Positions 42,117-50,773 of a DNA stretch of 64,000 nucleotides are shown here, piece after piece. Location: the NCBI GenBank assembly GCA_038200275.1, contig JBBPYC010000002.1:1-64000 (forward strand). Direction: 5' to 3'. Within the stretch, counting starts at the first letter, position 1, and each line of letters starts with the position of its first letter. This DNA is from JBBPYC01 sp038200275 (GTDB lineage: Bacteria > Pseudomonadota > Gammaproteobacteria > Burkholderiales > Burkholderiaceae_C). A program made the position numbers and the translations under genes. The notes below the pieces were generated by a model. It saw only the letters and a program-made list of their open reading frames with translations, ran no database searches and was not told the DNA's origin.

Positions 42117-43039
42117 GACCGATGCCGCTCCGCTGCACTGTGATCCGCTGCGCACTTCTCATAGCGACGTTCGTTGCGCCGCTGGCCTTCGCAGCGCCGC
42201 TTGCGGTCTGCTTGGCCGAAGACAATCCACCGTTGTCATACCTAACGGAAGGCCGGGTCTTGAGAGGCCTTGACGTCCGCGTGGCCGAAGCGGTCGCCGC
42301 TGAACTCGGCCGGCCACTGAAGCTCGTGCCGTTCGAGTCGAAGTATGAAGGCGACAGCTCGCTGGCTTCCGAAGTGAATGCGCTTTTGTCGTCTGGCGTC
42401 TGCGAACTCGCCAGCGGCTTTCCTCTGCTGGCACCGGATATCGGGCCGGCACAGCGCCCAACCGCGCGCGTGCCAGATCATCCAGGTGCACCGCCACCAC
42501 CAAAACGTCCTTGGGTACCGCTGGGCACCCTTGAAGCCAGTCGCCCCTATCACACCGCAGCGCTCGCTCTGGTGGTGCGGGATCCGGCACGGTCGGCCGC
42601 GACGCTGGCCGAACCTGGCGATGCGCGCATCGGCGCCACCGCCGGCACACTTACCGGCACCATCGTGTCGCTCTATCGTAATGGCCGGTTGAAAAAGCAA
42701 GTGTTTGGGCTAGCTCAAAACGAAGATGCGCTGGAGCAGCTCGAAGCTGGCCGGATCGATGCAACGCTGGTGCCGCTGGACCGGCTGGACGCGTGGCGGA
42801 TCAGGCATCCGGGCAGCGTTCTACATCGCACCGGCTACCTGCATCCACTACGCATCAACATCGGCTTCGTCGCGCTGCATGCGGCACGAGACGAACTGGA
42901 CGCTGCCAACAAGGTCATTGTGCGTGCGGGCTCGGACGGGACGCTTGAACGCTGGTCGCAAGACCTGCAGACCAGTTGGATCCCACCTGTCGCACCAGAC
43001 GTCGGCACGCCGATTGGTTTGTCGCAGTTGCGGGAGTAG
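42113..43039 (+). CDS. Periplasmic solute-binding protein, XoxJ/MoxJ-like
   Basis: A 308-residue protein with a signal peptide (VIRCALLIATFVAPLAFA). It has the type II periplasmic binding fold of family 3 proteins: LAVCLAEDNPPLSYLTEGRV at the start and RIGATAGTLTGTIVSLYRNG at the lobe junction. The overlap of its ATG with the cytochrome stop (ATGA) and the position after a PQQ dehydrogenase match the quinoprotein-associated binding proteins XoxJ and MoxJ, which are thought to help mature or activate the dehydrogenase. Two cysteines (VCLAED and SGVCELAS) may form a disulfide, as in that group. No ABC transporter genes accompany it. Confidence 0.87.
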   Translation: MRPMPLRCTVIRCALLIATFVAPLAFAAPLAVCLAEDNPPLSYLTEGRVLRGLDVRVAEAVAAELGRPLKLVPFESKYEGDSSLASEVNALLSSGVCELASGFPLLAPDIGPAQRPTARVPDHPGAPPPPKRPWVPLGTLEASRPYHTAALALVVRDPARSAATLAEPGDARIGATAGTLTGTIVSLYRNGRLKKQVFGLAQNEDALEQLEAGRIDATLVPLDRLDAWRIRHPGSVLHRTGYLHPLRINIGFVALHAARDELDAANKVIVRAGSDGTLERWSQDLQTSWIPPVAPDVGTPIGLSQLRE

Positions 43040-43074
43040 CACTCAAAACGGTGCCGCACTCCGCGTTCCGCCAT

Positions 43075-44313
43075 TCAACCGGCAGAGTGCAGCACAAGCA
43101 CCGCATTCGTGCCACCGAACGCGAACGAGTTCGACAGCATGATCTGCCCTGCCGCGCCGGGTCGCGCCGTATTTGGTACGTAGTCGAGATCACAGGCCGA
43201 ATCGGGCTGCAGCAGATGCATGGTCGGCAGCGCCACATTCGCTTGCAGCGCACACAGCGACAGCACGCATTCGAGCGCCCCGGCCGCGCCCAGCAGATGG
43301 CCGTGCATGGATTTGGTTGCGCTGATCGCCAACCGTTCGGCATGCGCGCCGAACACAGCGCGAATTGCACCGGTTTCCACCACGTCGTTGGCATGCGTGC
43401 CGGTGCCGTGCGCGTTGATCGAATCGATGGCTTCCGGTGGCAGCTGCGCCGACTGCAATGCAGCATGCATCGCAGCCGCCTGGCCTTCCACGGTGGGCCG
43501 CGTGATGTGTGCAATGTCGGTGGCCAAGCCATAGCCCAGCAGTTCGCCGTGGATTGTCGCGCCACGCGCCACGGCACGATCCCAGGGTTCAAGAGCCAGC
43601 ATGGCGGCGCCCTCACCGAGCACCATGCCGCTGCGGTTTTTCGAAAACGGCTTGCACGAAGCGCTGGGTGCCCCGGCATCAATGCGCGCAAGCGTGTGCA
43701 TCGCCTCCCAGGCTTTGAGGGATCCAAGCGACAACGGGGCTTCGCTGCCGCCCGCAATCGCGATGTCGAGCATGCCGTGCGCGATGCGCAACCAGGCCTC
43801 GCCGATCGCCACCGCCGACGACGAGCATGCCGTCGAATACGTCAGGTTCGGCCCACGCAGCCTGTACTCGATGCCGATCCAGCCAGCCGGCGCGTTGTGC
43901 ATGCCGCGCAGTACCAGCGTCGGGTGGATGCGGTCGGACTGCTGCCCGTACAGCGTCTGGTAGCTGTCGTCCATGCTGAGCGAGCCGCCCATGCCGGTGC
44001 CAACGAATACACCAGTGCGCGCGCGCTCTGCATCCGACCAGCCAACGCCGCCCGCATCCGCCACGGCTTGGCGAGCTGCCACCACGGCGAGCTGTGCAAC
44101 CCGGTCGAGCTGACGAAACTGCGGCGGCTCGAAATGCGCGGCGCCGTCAAAACCCGACACGCTGGCAGCCAGCGGCGCCGCCAGCCGTGCCGCGCCTGCA
44201 AAATCGAGCAGACCGATTGCCGAACGACCTGCGCGTGCCGCTTCGAACGCAACGGCTGCCGATGCCCCGAGCGGCGACACCACGCCAAGGCCGGTGACCG
44301 CGACGCGCCTCAT
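43075..44313 (-). CDS. Beta-ketoacyl-ACP synthase, FabF-like
   Basis: A 412-residue condensing enzyme. The active-site Cys163 lies in TYSTACSSSAVAIG; the two His residues are in INAHGTGTHANDVVETGAI and TKSMHGHLLGAAGALE. This is the complete Cys-His-His set of KAS I/II. MRRVAVTGLGVVSPLG is the usual opening. The ATG overlaps the acyl carrier protein stop by four bases, so the two are translated as a pair. Together they probably build or extend an acyl chain for the polyketide cluster upstream rather than bulk fatty acids, because no other FAS genes are here. Confidence 0.93.
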   Translation of the reverse strand: MRRVAVTGLGVVSPLGASAAVAFEAARAGRSAIGLLDFAGAARLAAPLAASVSGFDGAAHFEPPQFRQLDRVAQLAVVAARQAVADAGGVGWSDAERARTGVFVGTGMGGSLSMDDSYQTLYGQQSDRIHPTLVLRGMHNAPAGWIGIEYRLRGPNLTYSTACSSSAVAIGEAWLRIAHGMLDIAIAGGSEAPLSLGSLKAWEAMHTLARIDAGAPSASCKPFSKNRSGMVLGEGAAMLALEPWDRAVARGATIHGELLGYGLATDIAHITRPTVEGQAAAMHAALQSAQLPPEAIDSINAHGTGTHANDVVETGAIRAVFGAHAERLAISATKSMHGHLLGAAGALECVLSLCALQANVALPTMHLLQPDSACDLDYVPNTARPGAAGQIMLSNSFAFGGTNAVLVLHSAG

Positions 44314-44600
44314 GCCGGCGGTGAGATCGGTTCGGATATTGCTGATTTTGGCGCTTGTTCGGCCATCACGCGTTCCACATAGCGCACCACATCGCCGAAG
44401 GTGGCGAGCGGCTCCACCGGCTCCGGCAGTTGGAGCGTCAACGCATCTTCCAGATTAAAGATCACCTCGGCCATGCCGATCGAGTCGACGCCGAGCTCTT
44501 CCAGCCGCGCATCATCTGACAGGCGCTCCGGCGGAATGTTGAAGTCTTTCGCGATCAACGCCCGAATGCGGTCGGCGGTGGTCAGGGAGGGGGCGGTCAT
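44310..44600 (-). CDS. Acyl carrier protein
   Basis: A 96-residue acidic protein. The phosphopantetheine attachment site is Ser40 in LEELGVDSIGMAEVIFNLED, the standard ACP motif. The flanking helices, RIRALIAKDFNIPPERLSDD and the later FGDVVRYVERVM, fit the four-helix fold. It overlaps the ketosynthase by four bases and lies 61 bases after the FAD enzyme gene. It is likely a dedicated carrier for this cluster, distinct from the housekeeping AcpP. Confidence 0.94.
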   Translation of the reverse strand: MTAPSLTTADRIRALIAKDFNIPPERLSDDARLEELGVDSIGMAEVIFNLEDALTLQLPEPVEPLATFGDVVRYVERVMAEQAPKSAISEPISPPA

Positions 44601-44661
44601 GAACGGTGCTTCCTTGTTGTTGTCTTATGGGGCGTCAGCGGCACGGGGCGCGCCCGGTGCG

Positions 44662-45918
44662 TCAGCCCGTTGCAGTCTCCTGCGAACGCGGTGCAACGGC
44701 GGCCATCACCGAATCGCTCACTGGGTCGACCTTGCCACACCAGCGCGCGCCTTGGGTGAGCAGACCCGGCCAGCGCGCGAGCACCCCGATCAGCACCTGC
44801 GACGCCGCCGGACGCATGGCCGCGTGCGCGAATGCGGCGGCCAGTGCCAGCCGAGGCACGAAGCGGCGCCGCCAGCGCGCTGCATGGCGCGCCGACACCT
44901 TGGCGTGCCAATCGGCATCCTGTGCGGTTGGCGCCGATGCAAGCAGTTGTTCGCAAAGCAGGAAAGCCGATTGCAGCGCCATGCTCATTCCCTCGCCGAC
45001 AATCGGGTGGGCTTCGCCGGCCGCGTTGCCGATGCGCAGCAACGCATCGCCACGCGCACGCAGGCGCACCCCTGGAGCGAGCGGCCCCGAAGCCAGCCAG
45101 GCACCTTGGCGCCCGGCACCGTCAAGCGCCGACTCGACACCGGCGCAGTCACGTCGCAGCATGGCCTCCACCACCGCACCGGCGGCAACGCCGGGCGCCG
45201 CACGGCGCAGCGCATCGAGCCGATCGGCGCGCACGCAACCGGCGAGCGTGGCCAGTCCGCCATCGCCCAACACCATGCCGCCGTAGCCCCCGTCGAACGC
45301 GAGCACCGGCAGCAGGCCGGGCGCCAGGTTGGCGTGGCTGAAATTGGCTTTGAACGCGATCAAGTCATGTGGGCTGCGGCTGGCACGGCGCGCGGCGCGG
45401 GCCGCCGGCAACGGCTCCCAGGACCCATGGGCAAGGATCGCCACACGCGCGTGCAAAGTCCGCAGCAAGCCCGATCCCACCTCGCGCAGCACGCATCGGT
45501 GGTCGCCGGCCGCGCCCTGAATGTCCTGCACGCTCCAGGGTACGAACACGGTCGCACCAGCGGATTGAGCACGGGCCAGCAGCAAGGTGTCCAGCGTCTC
45601 GCGGCCGAGCGCACGGCCCCAGGCGTGGCGCGGATGGTCCGCCCGCGGCAGATCGGCCGTAACCGTCGCGTTGCCGCGCATGAGTGCCACCTGCCGCAGC
45701 GGCGGGCCGGCTTGCGCCCCGAACGCAACGCCGATGCCCAACGCATCAAGCAGCGGCAGGTTGCTCGCGGCCACGCATTCGCCGCACACCTTGCGGCGCG
45801 GAAAGACTTGTTTCTCCACCAGCGCAACCGACCAGCCGGCCGAAGCCAGCAGGATGGCGGCGCTGGCGCCGGCCGGGCCGGCACCGACGATCAATGCATC
45901 GAAATGGTCGGACTGCAT
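44662..45918 (-). CDS. FAD-dependent oxidoreductase, geranylgeranyl reductase-like
   Basis: A 418-residue group A flavoprotein. The FAD loop ALIVGAGPAGASAAILLA is at residues 9-26, followed by PRRKVCGECVAASNLP, the motif of geranylgeranyl reductase and related hydroxylase/halogenase proteins. The later segment RIGNAAGEAHPIVGEGMSMA is the second FAD-contact motif. Enzymes of this family either reduce prenyl chains or hydroxylate aromatic rings. In the cluster it could oxidise or reduce the polyketide product. It is downstream of the methyltransferase gene by 27 bases. Confidence 0.9.
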   Translation of the reverse strand: MQSDHFDALIVGAGPAGASAAILLASAGWSVALVEKQVFPRRKVCGECVAASNLPLLDALGIGVAFGAQAGPPLRQVALMRGNATVTADLPRADHPRHAWGRALGRETLDTLLLARAQSAGATVFVPWSVQDIQGAAGDHRCVLREVGSGLLRTLHARVAILAHGSWEPLPAARAARRASRSPHDLIAFKANFSHANLAPGLLPVLAFDGGYGGMVLGDGGLATLAGCVRADRLDALRRAAPGVAAGAVVEAMLRRDCAGVESALDGAGRQGAWLASGPLAPGVRLRARGDALLRIGNAAGEAHPIVGEGMSMALQSAFLLCEQLLASAPTAQDADWHAKVSARHAARWRRRFVPRLALAAAFAHAAMRPAASQVLIGVLARWPGLLTQGARWCGKVDPVSDSVMAAVAPRSQETATG

Positions 45919-45945
45919 CGGCTGAGTCGGCTCAGGCTGGCTGGA

Positions 45946-46716
45946 TCAGGCCGCAGCTGGCACACGCGTGGCCAGCAGGCAGTGGCTGAACATCCCGGCT
46001 GCGTGTTCGCGCAAGTCCCAGCCCGAAGCAGCCGCCGGCCACAGTGTGCTCAACTCGTCGCCGACGAAGCCCGCATGCACGCTGGACACCGCGTCCTCGC
46101 GCGTGATGGCGTTGACGCCGAGTGCACCGATCAAATGGCTGCCCGCCAGCGCAAAACGACTGCGGCGCGGCTCGCAGGCCAGCAACCGGTCACTGCGCGC
46201 GGCGATGGCACCGAGCAACCGCGTCAGTTCATCCGGCTTGAAATGATGCAGAAAAAGGTTCGCCACGATCAAGTCCCAGCGCGGCGCGGCGGGCGGCAGC
46301 ACGTCGATGCGGGGAGCGCTGCCCGCCCAGTCCAGCACATCGGCGATTTGCGCCTGCGCGTGCCAGCCGCGGACGGCGTAGTCGGCCACCAGACTGGGCG
46401 TCAACAATGCTTGCCGATCAAGCAAGGTGAGCCGCACCGATGGCGCACTGCCGGGCAAGCCAGCTGGCAAGGCACGTGCGATGCCGAGCAACAGGCTGCC
46501 ATCACCGGCACCAAGTTCGAGCACCTCGAACGGCTGGCCATCGGCTCGCGCTGCCGGCATGGCGGCGCGCCAGGCTTTCAGCAAGATGCCGCGCGTGCCC
46601 ATTACGCGGTGTACGCGTTGCAAGTCACGCCGCGAACGCTGTGCGGCAGGGTCCTGCTCGGCCAGGCCGTCGAGCAGTTCGGGTTCGACCCGGCGCGGCA
46701 ATGGCATCGTTGGCAA
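45946..46716 (-). CDS. Class I SAM-dependent methyltransferase
   Basis: A 256-residue protein with a SAM-binding loop, VLELGAGDGSLLLGIARALP (about residues 66-85), and the post-motifs PRWDLIVANLFLHHFKPDEL. It therefore methylates a small molecule. The other end has no recognised partner-specific domain. It follows the type III polyketide synthase by 12 bases, so O- or C-methylation of the polyketide is inferred. Start at 46716 (ATG). Confidence 0.88.
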   Translation of the reverse strand: MPTMPLPRRVEPELLDGLAEQDPAAQRSRRDLQRVHRVMGTRGILLKAWRAAMPAARADGQPFEVLELGAGDGSLLLGIARALPAGLPGSAPSVRLTLLDRQALLTPSLVADYAVRGWHAQAQIADVLDWAGSAPRIDVLPPAAPRWDLIVANLFLHHFKPDELTRLLGAIAARSDRLLACEPRRSRFALAGSHLIGALGVNAITREDAVSSVHAGFVGDELSTLWPAAASGWDLREHAAGMFSHCLLATRVPAAA

Positions 46717-46728
46717 GCGCAGCTGGGT

Positions 46729-47922
46729 TCAGCGCACGCGCAACAACGCACCGTGGCTGCTGAAACCGGCGCCAAACGCAGCCAGCCACCACCAGCCGGA
46801 CGGGGGATCGTCGGCCAACGCGGCTTCGAGCACGAAATAGATGAACGCACTCGACAGGTTGCCGTATTCGCGCAACATGGCCGTGCTGTGGCGCAACGCA
46901 CCCACAGGCGGCTCAATCCGACGCTGCACGGCTTGCAGCACATCGCGGCCGCCCGCGTGCAACACCCAGGTCGCCAGATCGGAAGGAGCCAGGCCGTGAC
47001 GCGGCAGCACGGTGTGCAACAGCTGCTCTGCGTATTCGGCCGCCAGCGCCGGCACCGCGCGCGTCAGGATGTTGCGTTGCAGGCCCTGGCGTGACTCGAT
47101 GCGCAGCGCCTCGCGCTGCTCGGTCAGCATCAGCGAACTGCTGTCGATCCATTCGAGCGTGCGCCGCACAGACAAGGCGCCCTCGCCGTCACCCGACGCC
47201 CTTGGTTTGCGCGACAACACCACGGCACCGGCGCCGTCACCGAACAGGCAGGCGCTGACCAACACACCAGGGTCGTTGTCCAAGTACATCGCGGCGCTGC
47301 TGACCTCAACGCAGATCGACAGCACATGCTCGGCCGCGTTCGAGCCCAGCAGCGCGCGGCCCAGCTGCATGTTCGGCAGCGCCGCACCGCAGCCCTGGCC
47401 GACCAGATCGAACGCCTGCACGTTCGAAGGCAGGCCCAGCCGCTCAACCACATAGCCCGACAGCCCTGGGCACAGGTAACCAGTGCAAGTGCTGACGACC
47501 ACCGCGCCGATGTCGGCCGGCTCCAGCCCTGCATCGACCAGCGCGCGCCGGGCCGCACCGGACGCGAGCACCGGCGCGTGGGTGATGAAGCGCCGGGCCA
47601 GCGTGTCCGGATCGATCTGAAACACCTCATCGAGCGAATCGACCGCAAGCCGACGGTGTTCGATGCCGTTGTCGCGTTGCAGCACCGTGCGAGCGATGAA
47701 GTGCGCGCGCGCATCGAGCCGATTGAACCAGTTAGAGCGCTCGAACGCAGCCAGGCACTCGGCTTTGGAATACCGCGTCTCAGGCGCTGCCGTGCCGACA
47801 CCGCGGATGAAGCAGCGAGCCACTGCGGGGGCCGCCGGGGCCGGGGCATCTGCTGGATCGGTCAAACGGGTCGTGTCGGCAGAGCGCGCGGGCGCGGGCT
47901 CAAGCAAGGCGGTGTGCGTCAT
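46729..47922 (-). CDS. Type III polyketide synthase
   Basis: A 397-residue thiolase-fold protein of the chalcone/stilbene synthase family. Cys146 in VVVSTCTGYLCPGLSGYVVE is the catalytic nucleophile; the His and Asn partners are in TWVLHAGGRDVLQ and LREYGNLSSAFIYF. The Cys-His-Asn set is complete, which separates it from KAS III. Such enzymes condense an acyl starter with several malonyl-CoA units into resorcinols, pyrones or related rings. The closest recalled analogues are the alkylresorcinol synthases of SrsA/ArsB type. The ATG at 47922 is chosen; 47946 is an alternative. It heads the cluster, 14 bases after the VOC gene's stop. Confidence 0.93.
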   Translation of the reverse strand: MTHTALLEPAPARSADTTRLTDPADAPAPAAPAVARCFIRGVGTAAPETRYSKAECLAAFERSNWFNRLDARAHFIARTVLQRDNGIEHRRLAVDSLDEVFQIDPDTLARRFITHAPVLASGAARRALVDAGLEPADIGAVVVSTCTGYLCPGLSGYVVERLGLPSNVQAFDLVGQGCGAALPNMQLGRALLGSNAAEHVLSICVEVSSAAMYLDNDPGVLVSACLFGDGAGAVVLSRKPRASGDGEGALSVRRTLEWIDSSSLMLTEQREALRIESRQGLQRNILTRAVPALAAEYAEQLLHTVLPRHGLAPSDLATWVLHAGGRDVLQAVQRRIEPPVGALRHSTAMLREYGNLSSAFIYFVLEAALADDPPSGWWWLAAFGAGFSSHGALLRVR

Positions 47923-47936
47923 GACGCAATTCTGCT

Positions 47937-48785
47937 TCAGCCCCATGAAGCCGTTTGAACCGTCGGGGCAAAAAATAATCGGCGCATCGCGAATCGGCCA
48001 CTGCCTCGGCGGCAAGGCGCCTGACCTGCGCTGGCCAGCGGATCGACCGGACGTGGCCCGGGCTTGCACGGTCGCAGGTCATGCATGCGCTGGTCTTGCC
48101 CCGCTCGTAGCACGGCAGCATCCCTATCGAGCCAAGCCTGCTCGGCGCCAATGTTGCGCTGACGCGCAACCAACTTGAAGCCGAATTGCTCGTAAAACGC
48201 GACGCTGCGCTCGGCATCGGTCACGCAGATCGCCGCATGATCGATGCCGAGCGTCGGGCGATCTTCGCGCCGCCCCCGGGCCGCGTGCGAGCGCCGATCG
48301 CCCACGCCGGGTGGGAACTCGATCAGCTCAAGCGGGTGTCCGTCCGGGTCGCGAAACTTGAACGCGCTCATACCGCCAGACAATTGTGGCAATTGCTGCG
48401 GACCACTGCGGCTGATTGGCATGGGTATGACCGATTGCAATTGGTCGTAGTCACGCTGGATGTCGCTTGCGACGACCGCCACATGTTGGAACCGTGCCCC
48501 TGGCGCTTCGGCACGTGCCGGCCCGCGCGCGTCGGTGTGCGCCACCACCAGTTCGATCCGCTCGTCACTCAGCGCGAGCACAGCGACGTCACGCATCGGC
48601 GCTGTACCGAGATCGCCCACCACCCGAAAACCCAGCCCATGCCGATAGAACGCCATAGTGGCTGCGAGGTCCCGTACCACGCGCCGCAGCGCGACGGTGG
48701 GCGCAGAACCCACGCGTACCGGCTTCACGACCACTGCGCGCGCCGCCGATTGATTGCGACTTACATCAGCCCCGTGACAGCGCAC
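47937..48785 (-). CDS. Two-domain VOC-family protein, C-terminus possibly frameshifted
   Basis: A 282-residue protein with two vicinal oxygen chelate domains: VALRRVVRDLAATMAFYRHG at the start of the first and GIDHAAICVTDAERSVAFYE at the start of the second. These folds occur in glyoxalases, dioxygenases and resistance proteins; the function here is unknown. After RNIGAEQAWLDRDAA the sequence no longer looks like a VOC domain, while another frame continues with more plausible sequence, so a frameshift near 48110 is likely. Its 5' end overlaps the SMP-30 pseudogene, and its 3' end abuts the polyketide synthase start. The start codon is uncertain. Confidence 0.6.
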   Translation of the reverse strand: MRCHGADVSRNQSAARAVVVKPVRVGSAPTVALRRVVRDLAATMAFYRHGLGFRVVGDLGTAPMRDVAVLALSDERIELVVAHTDARGPARAEAPGARFQHVAVVASDIQRDYDQLQSVIPMPISRSGPQQLPQLSGGMSAFKFRDPDGHPLELIEFPPGVGDRRSHAARGRREDRPTLGIDHAAICVTDAERSVAFYEQFGFKLVARQRNIGAEQAWLDRDAAVLRAGQDQRMHDLRPCKPGPRPVDPLASAGQAPCRRGSGRFAMRRLFFAPTVQTASWG

Positions 48786-49415
48786 AGATACAGCCAGTTG
48801 TGCTCGCGTCTACCGAAACACAAATTCGAGATCGCTGCCGGCGTGAACAGCTTGCCCAGCACGGCACCCGACGGATCAATGCAATGCACCCCGTCGTCGG
48901 CGCTACTCCAGAAGTTGCCCTCCGTGTCGCAGCGAAAGCCGTCCGCATAGCCGGGCGACACGGAGGCGTCGCCTTGATGCCCTCGTAGTCGGTCTGGAGC
49001 CGTCTAAGGGATCGGTCAATCACACGGTGCCGTCACTCTTCACTGCCACACCGTTTGGTGCATTGAGCCGGCGGCCATTGAAGCGGTCGACTGGCACCGT
49101 GCGGCGGCCGTCGGGCTCGGTGCGTTCGACCGCGCGGCGCAGATGAGAGCAACTGATCAGCCGCCCAGAGCGATCGCGTGCATGGTCATTCGGAAACCCG
49201 GCCGGCTCGCAAAACACCGAAACACCCCCGGATGCGCTCAAGCGCAAGTTGCGGTTGTTCGGGATGTCGCTGAACAGCAGCGTTTGGTGGTCGGCAAACC
49301 AGACCGGGCCTGTGAGCCAGCGGCAGCCGCTGGCGAGTGTTTCCAGTTCTGCGTTGCCGAGCACGAATGAGCGAAATCGTGGGTCGACGACTTGATACTT
49401 CGCCAGCGCGTTCAT
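48761..49415 (-). pseudogene. SMP-30/gluconolactonase pseudogene with an internal deletion
   Basis: The minus strand encodes an SMP-30 N-terminal half from the ATG at 49415: PVWFADHQTLLFSDIPNNRN, AGFPNDHARDRSGRLISCSH, NGRRLNAPNGVAVKSDGTV. It then stops at 49020. After the stop, other frames give DYEGIKATPP and then SPGYADGFRCDTEGNFWSSA and SNLCFGRREHNWLYLCA. In intact proteins over 60 residues of propeller separate those last two pieces. So an in-frame stop, a deletion and a frameshift have destroyed the gene, and the end (CAVTGLM) lacks the usual tail. Intact members hydrolyse sugar lactones. Confidence 0.85.
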
Positions 49416-49447
49416 GTCGTTGCGCTTGTCCTCGTTGTCCGCGCTCG

Positions 49448-50026
49448 TCAGCGCCGGGCGCCGAATGGAATCTGTCCGCTCCAGTAGCGCAGTACCAACC
49501 AGCCGCCGACCAGTCCACCCAGATGCGCGAAATGCGCAATGCCGGTGGCGCTGCCGCTGATGCCGAGCGTGAGTTCCAGTGCACCGTACAGTGCTACGAA
49601 CCAAGGCGCGGGCAGCGGAATCGGCGGAATCAGCAACATGATCTTGCGCCGCGGAAATACATAGGCAAAGCCGAGCATCAGACCGAACAGACCGCCCGAC
49701 GCCCCGACCGTGGGCGCCATGCTGCCCAGCCAGCCGGTCACGGCCAGTTGGGCCACGGCTGCGGCCAGTACGCTGGCGGCGTAGAAGATGCACAGCCGGC
49801 GCGGCCCCCAGACCCGTTCAAGCTCGGTGCCGAACATCCAGAGTCCATACATATTGAATGCAAGATGCGCGAGACCGCCGTGCAGGAACGCATAAGTGGC
49901 AAGCTGCCAGGGCATGAACAGCCCAGACCCGATCGGCCACAGCGCGAAGGTTCGCAGCACGTCGGCTGGCGCCGTCTGCATCAGGAAATACACAACGACG
50001 TTGGCAATCAGCAGGATTCGGGTCAT
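49448..50026 (-). CDS. Rhomboid-family intramembrane serine protease
   Basis: A 192-residue protein with six predicted membrane helices. The catalytic Ser is in PTVGASGGLFGLMLGF and the His in GIAHFAHLGGLVGGW; the loop LAFNMYGLWMFGTELERVWG carries the conserved Asn and W-R-type motif of rhomboids. It cleaves membrane-protein helices in the inner membrane; the substrate is unknown. The ATG at 50026 fits the usual short bacterial form. It lies between two pseudogenes but is itself intact. Confidence 0.93.
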   Translation of the reverse strand: MTRILLIANVVVYFLMQTAPADVLRTFALWPIGSGLFMPWQLATYAFLHGGLAHLAFNMYGLWMFGTELERVWGPRRLCIFYAASVLAAAVAQLAVTGWLGSMAPTVGASGGLFGLMLGFAYVFPRRKIMLLIPPIPLPAPWFVALYGALELTLGISGSATGIAHFAHLGGLVGGWLVLRYWSGQIPFGARR

Positions 50027-50171
50027 GTGAGGACTTGGAAGAGAGGCCGCCTGCAACGGACCTGGGCAGCCGGCCAGGCACGACGAGCTTTCATGGAATG
50101 GCATCTGCTGCTCGCGCTCATGATACGGTGGCCGCTGTCGCAAGCGGCTATGCCAGGCGCACCGAACCACG

Positions 50172-50199
50172 CCAGCTGCGGTTCGCGAACCGCAGCTGG
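50172..50199. repeat. 28-bp perfect palindrome
   Basis: CCAGCTGCGGTTCG (50172-50185) is followed immediately by its exact reverse complement (50186-50199), with no spacer. A transcript would fold into a stem of at least 12 bases with a small loop. It lies between the rhomboid gene start and the GMC remnant. Without a T tract a terminator role is doubtful; it may be a regulatory site or a scar. Confidence 0.95.
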
Positions 50200-50289
50200 T
50201 ACAGCCACCGCCGAGCGTGACGGCGACGTTCTGGTCATCGGCTGGTGAGCGTGTCGGTTTTCAGGCGGAACTCGCCACTGATTCCGACT

Positions 50290-50609
50290 TGATCCACACG
50301 GAAGCCCGCATCGCGCACTACGACCTCATCGGCACCGGCCCCGGAGGCGCTTCGCTGACACAGCGGCTTGCGCCCACGGGCAAGCGCATCCTGCTCCTGG
50401 AGCGCGACGACTATCTGCCGCGCACCGGGAAAAACTGGAGTTCGCAAGCCGTCTTCGTCGACGGCATTTATTAAACCAAACAGACCTGGTCCAACGCCAA
50501 GGGCGACACGTTCAGCCCCGCGCTGCAGTATTATGTCGGCGACAATTCGAAGGTCTATGGTGCAGGGACCCGACGAGTTCTCGTTCGGCGAGGATCAGGG
50601 TTGCCTTGA
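50290..50609 (+). pseudogene. GMC-type oxidoreductase remnant
   Basis: The plus strand reads LIGTGPGGASLTQRLAPTGK and RILLLERDDYLPRTGKNWSS, the FAD-binding start of a glucose-methanol-choline oxidoreductase, then VFVDGIY. A TAA at 50472-50474 interrupts the frame; the same frame continues with TKQTWSNAKGDTFSPALQYY and VGDNSKVYGAG, which matches the family, before ending at 50609. Only about 100 of roughly 550 residues remain. The remainder has been deleted. This is a clear remnant, with a nonsense mutation and a large deletion. Confidence 0.85.
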
Positions 50610-50773
50610 GAGGAATGGCAAGAAGGGACACCGTTCCGGCACGGTTGGCGATGACCCGGCGGCGTTGATGCCGGTGCAGTTGCACCAGCCGCCGCAGCGG
50701 GCACCGCGCCACATCAAGTAATCAACAATTGTTTCGGTACGCAGTGGGACGCAGATCGATCCCTGCGCCAGAC

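Noticed and set aside
44597..44956. Minus-strand 119-codon frame between the ACP and FAD genes
   Set aside because: It overlaps the FAD enzyme's coding end in another frame and has no domain.
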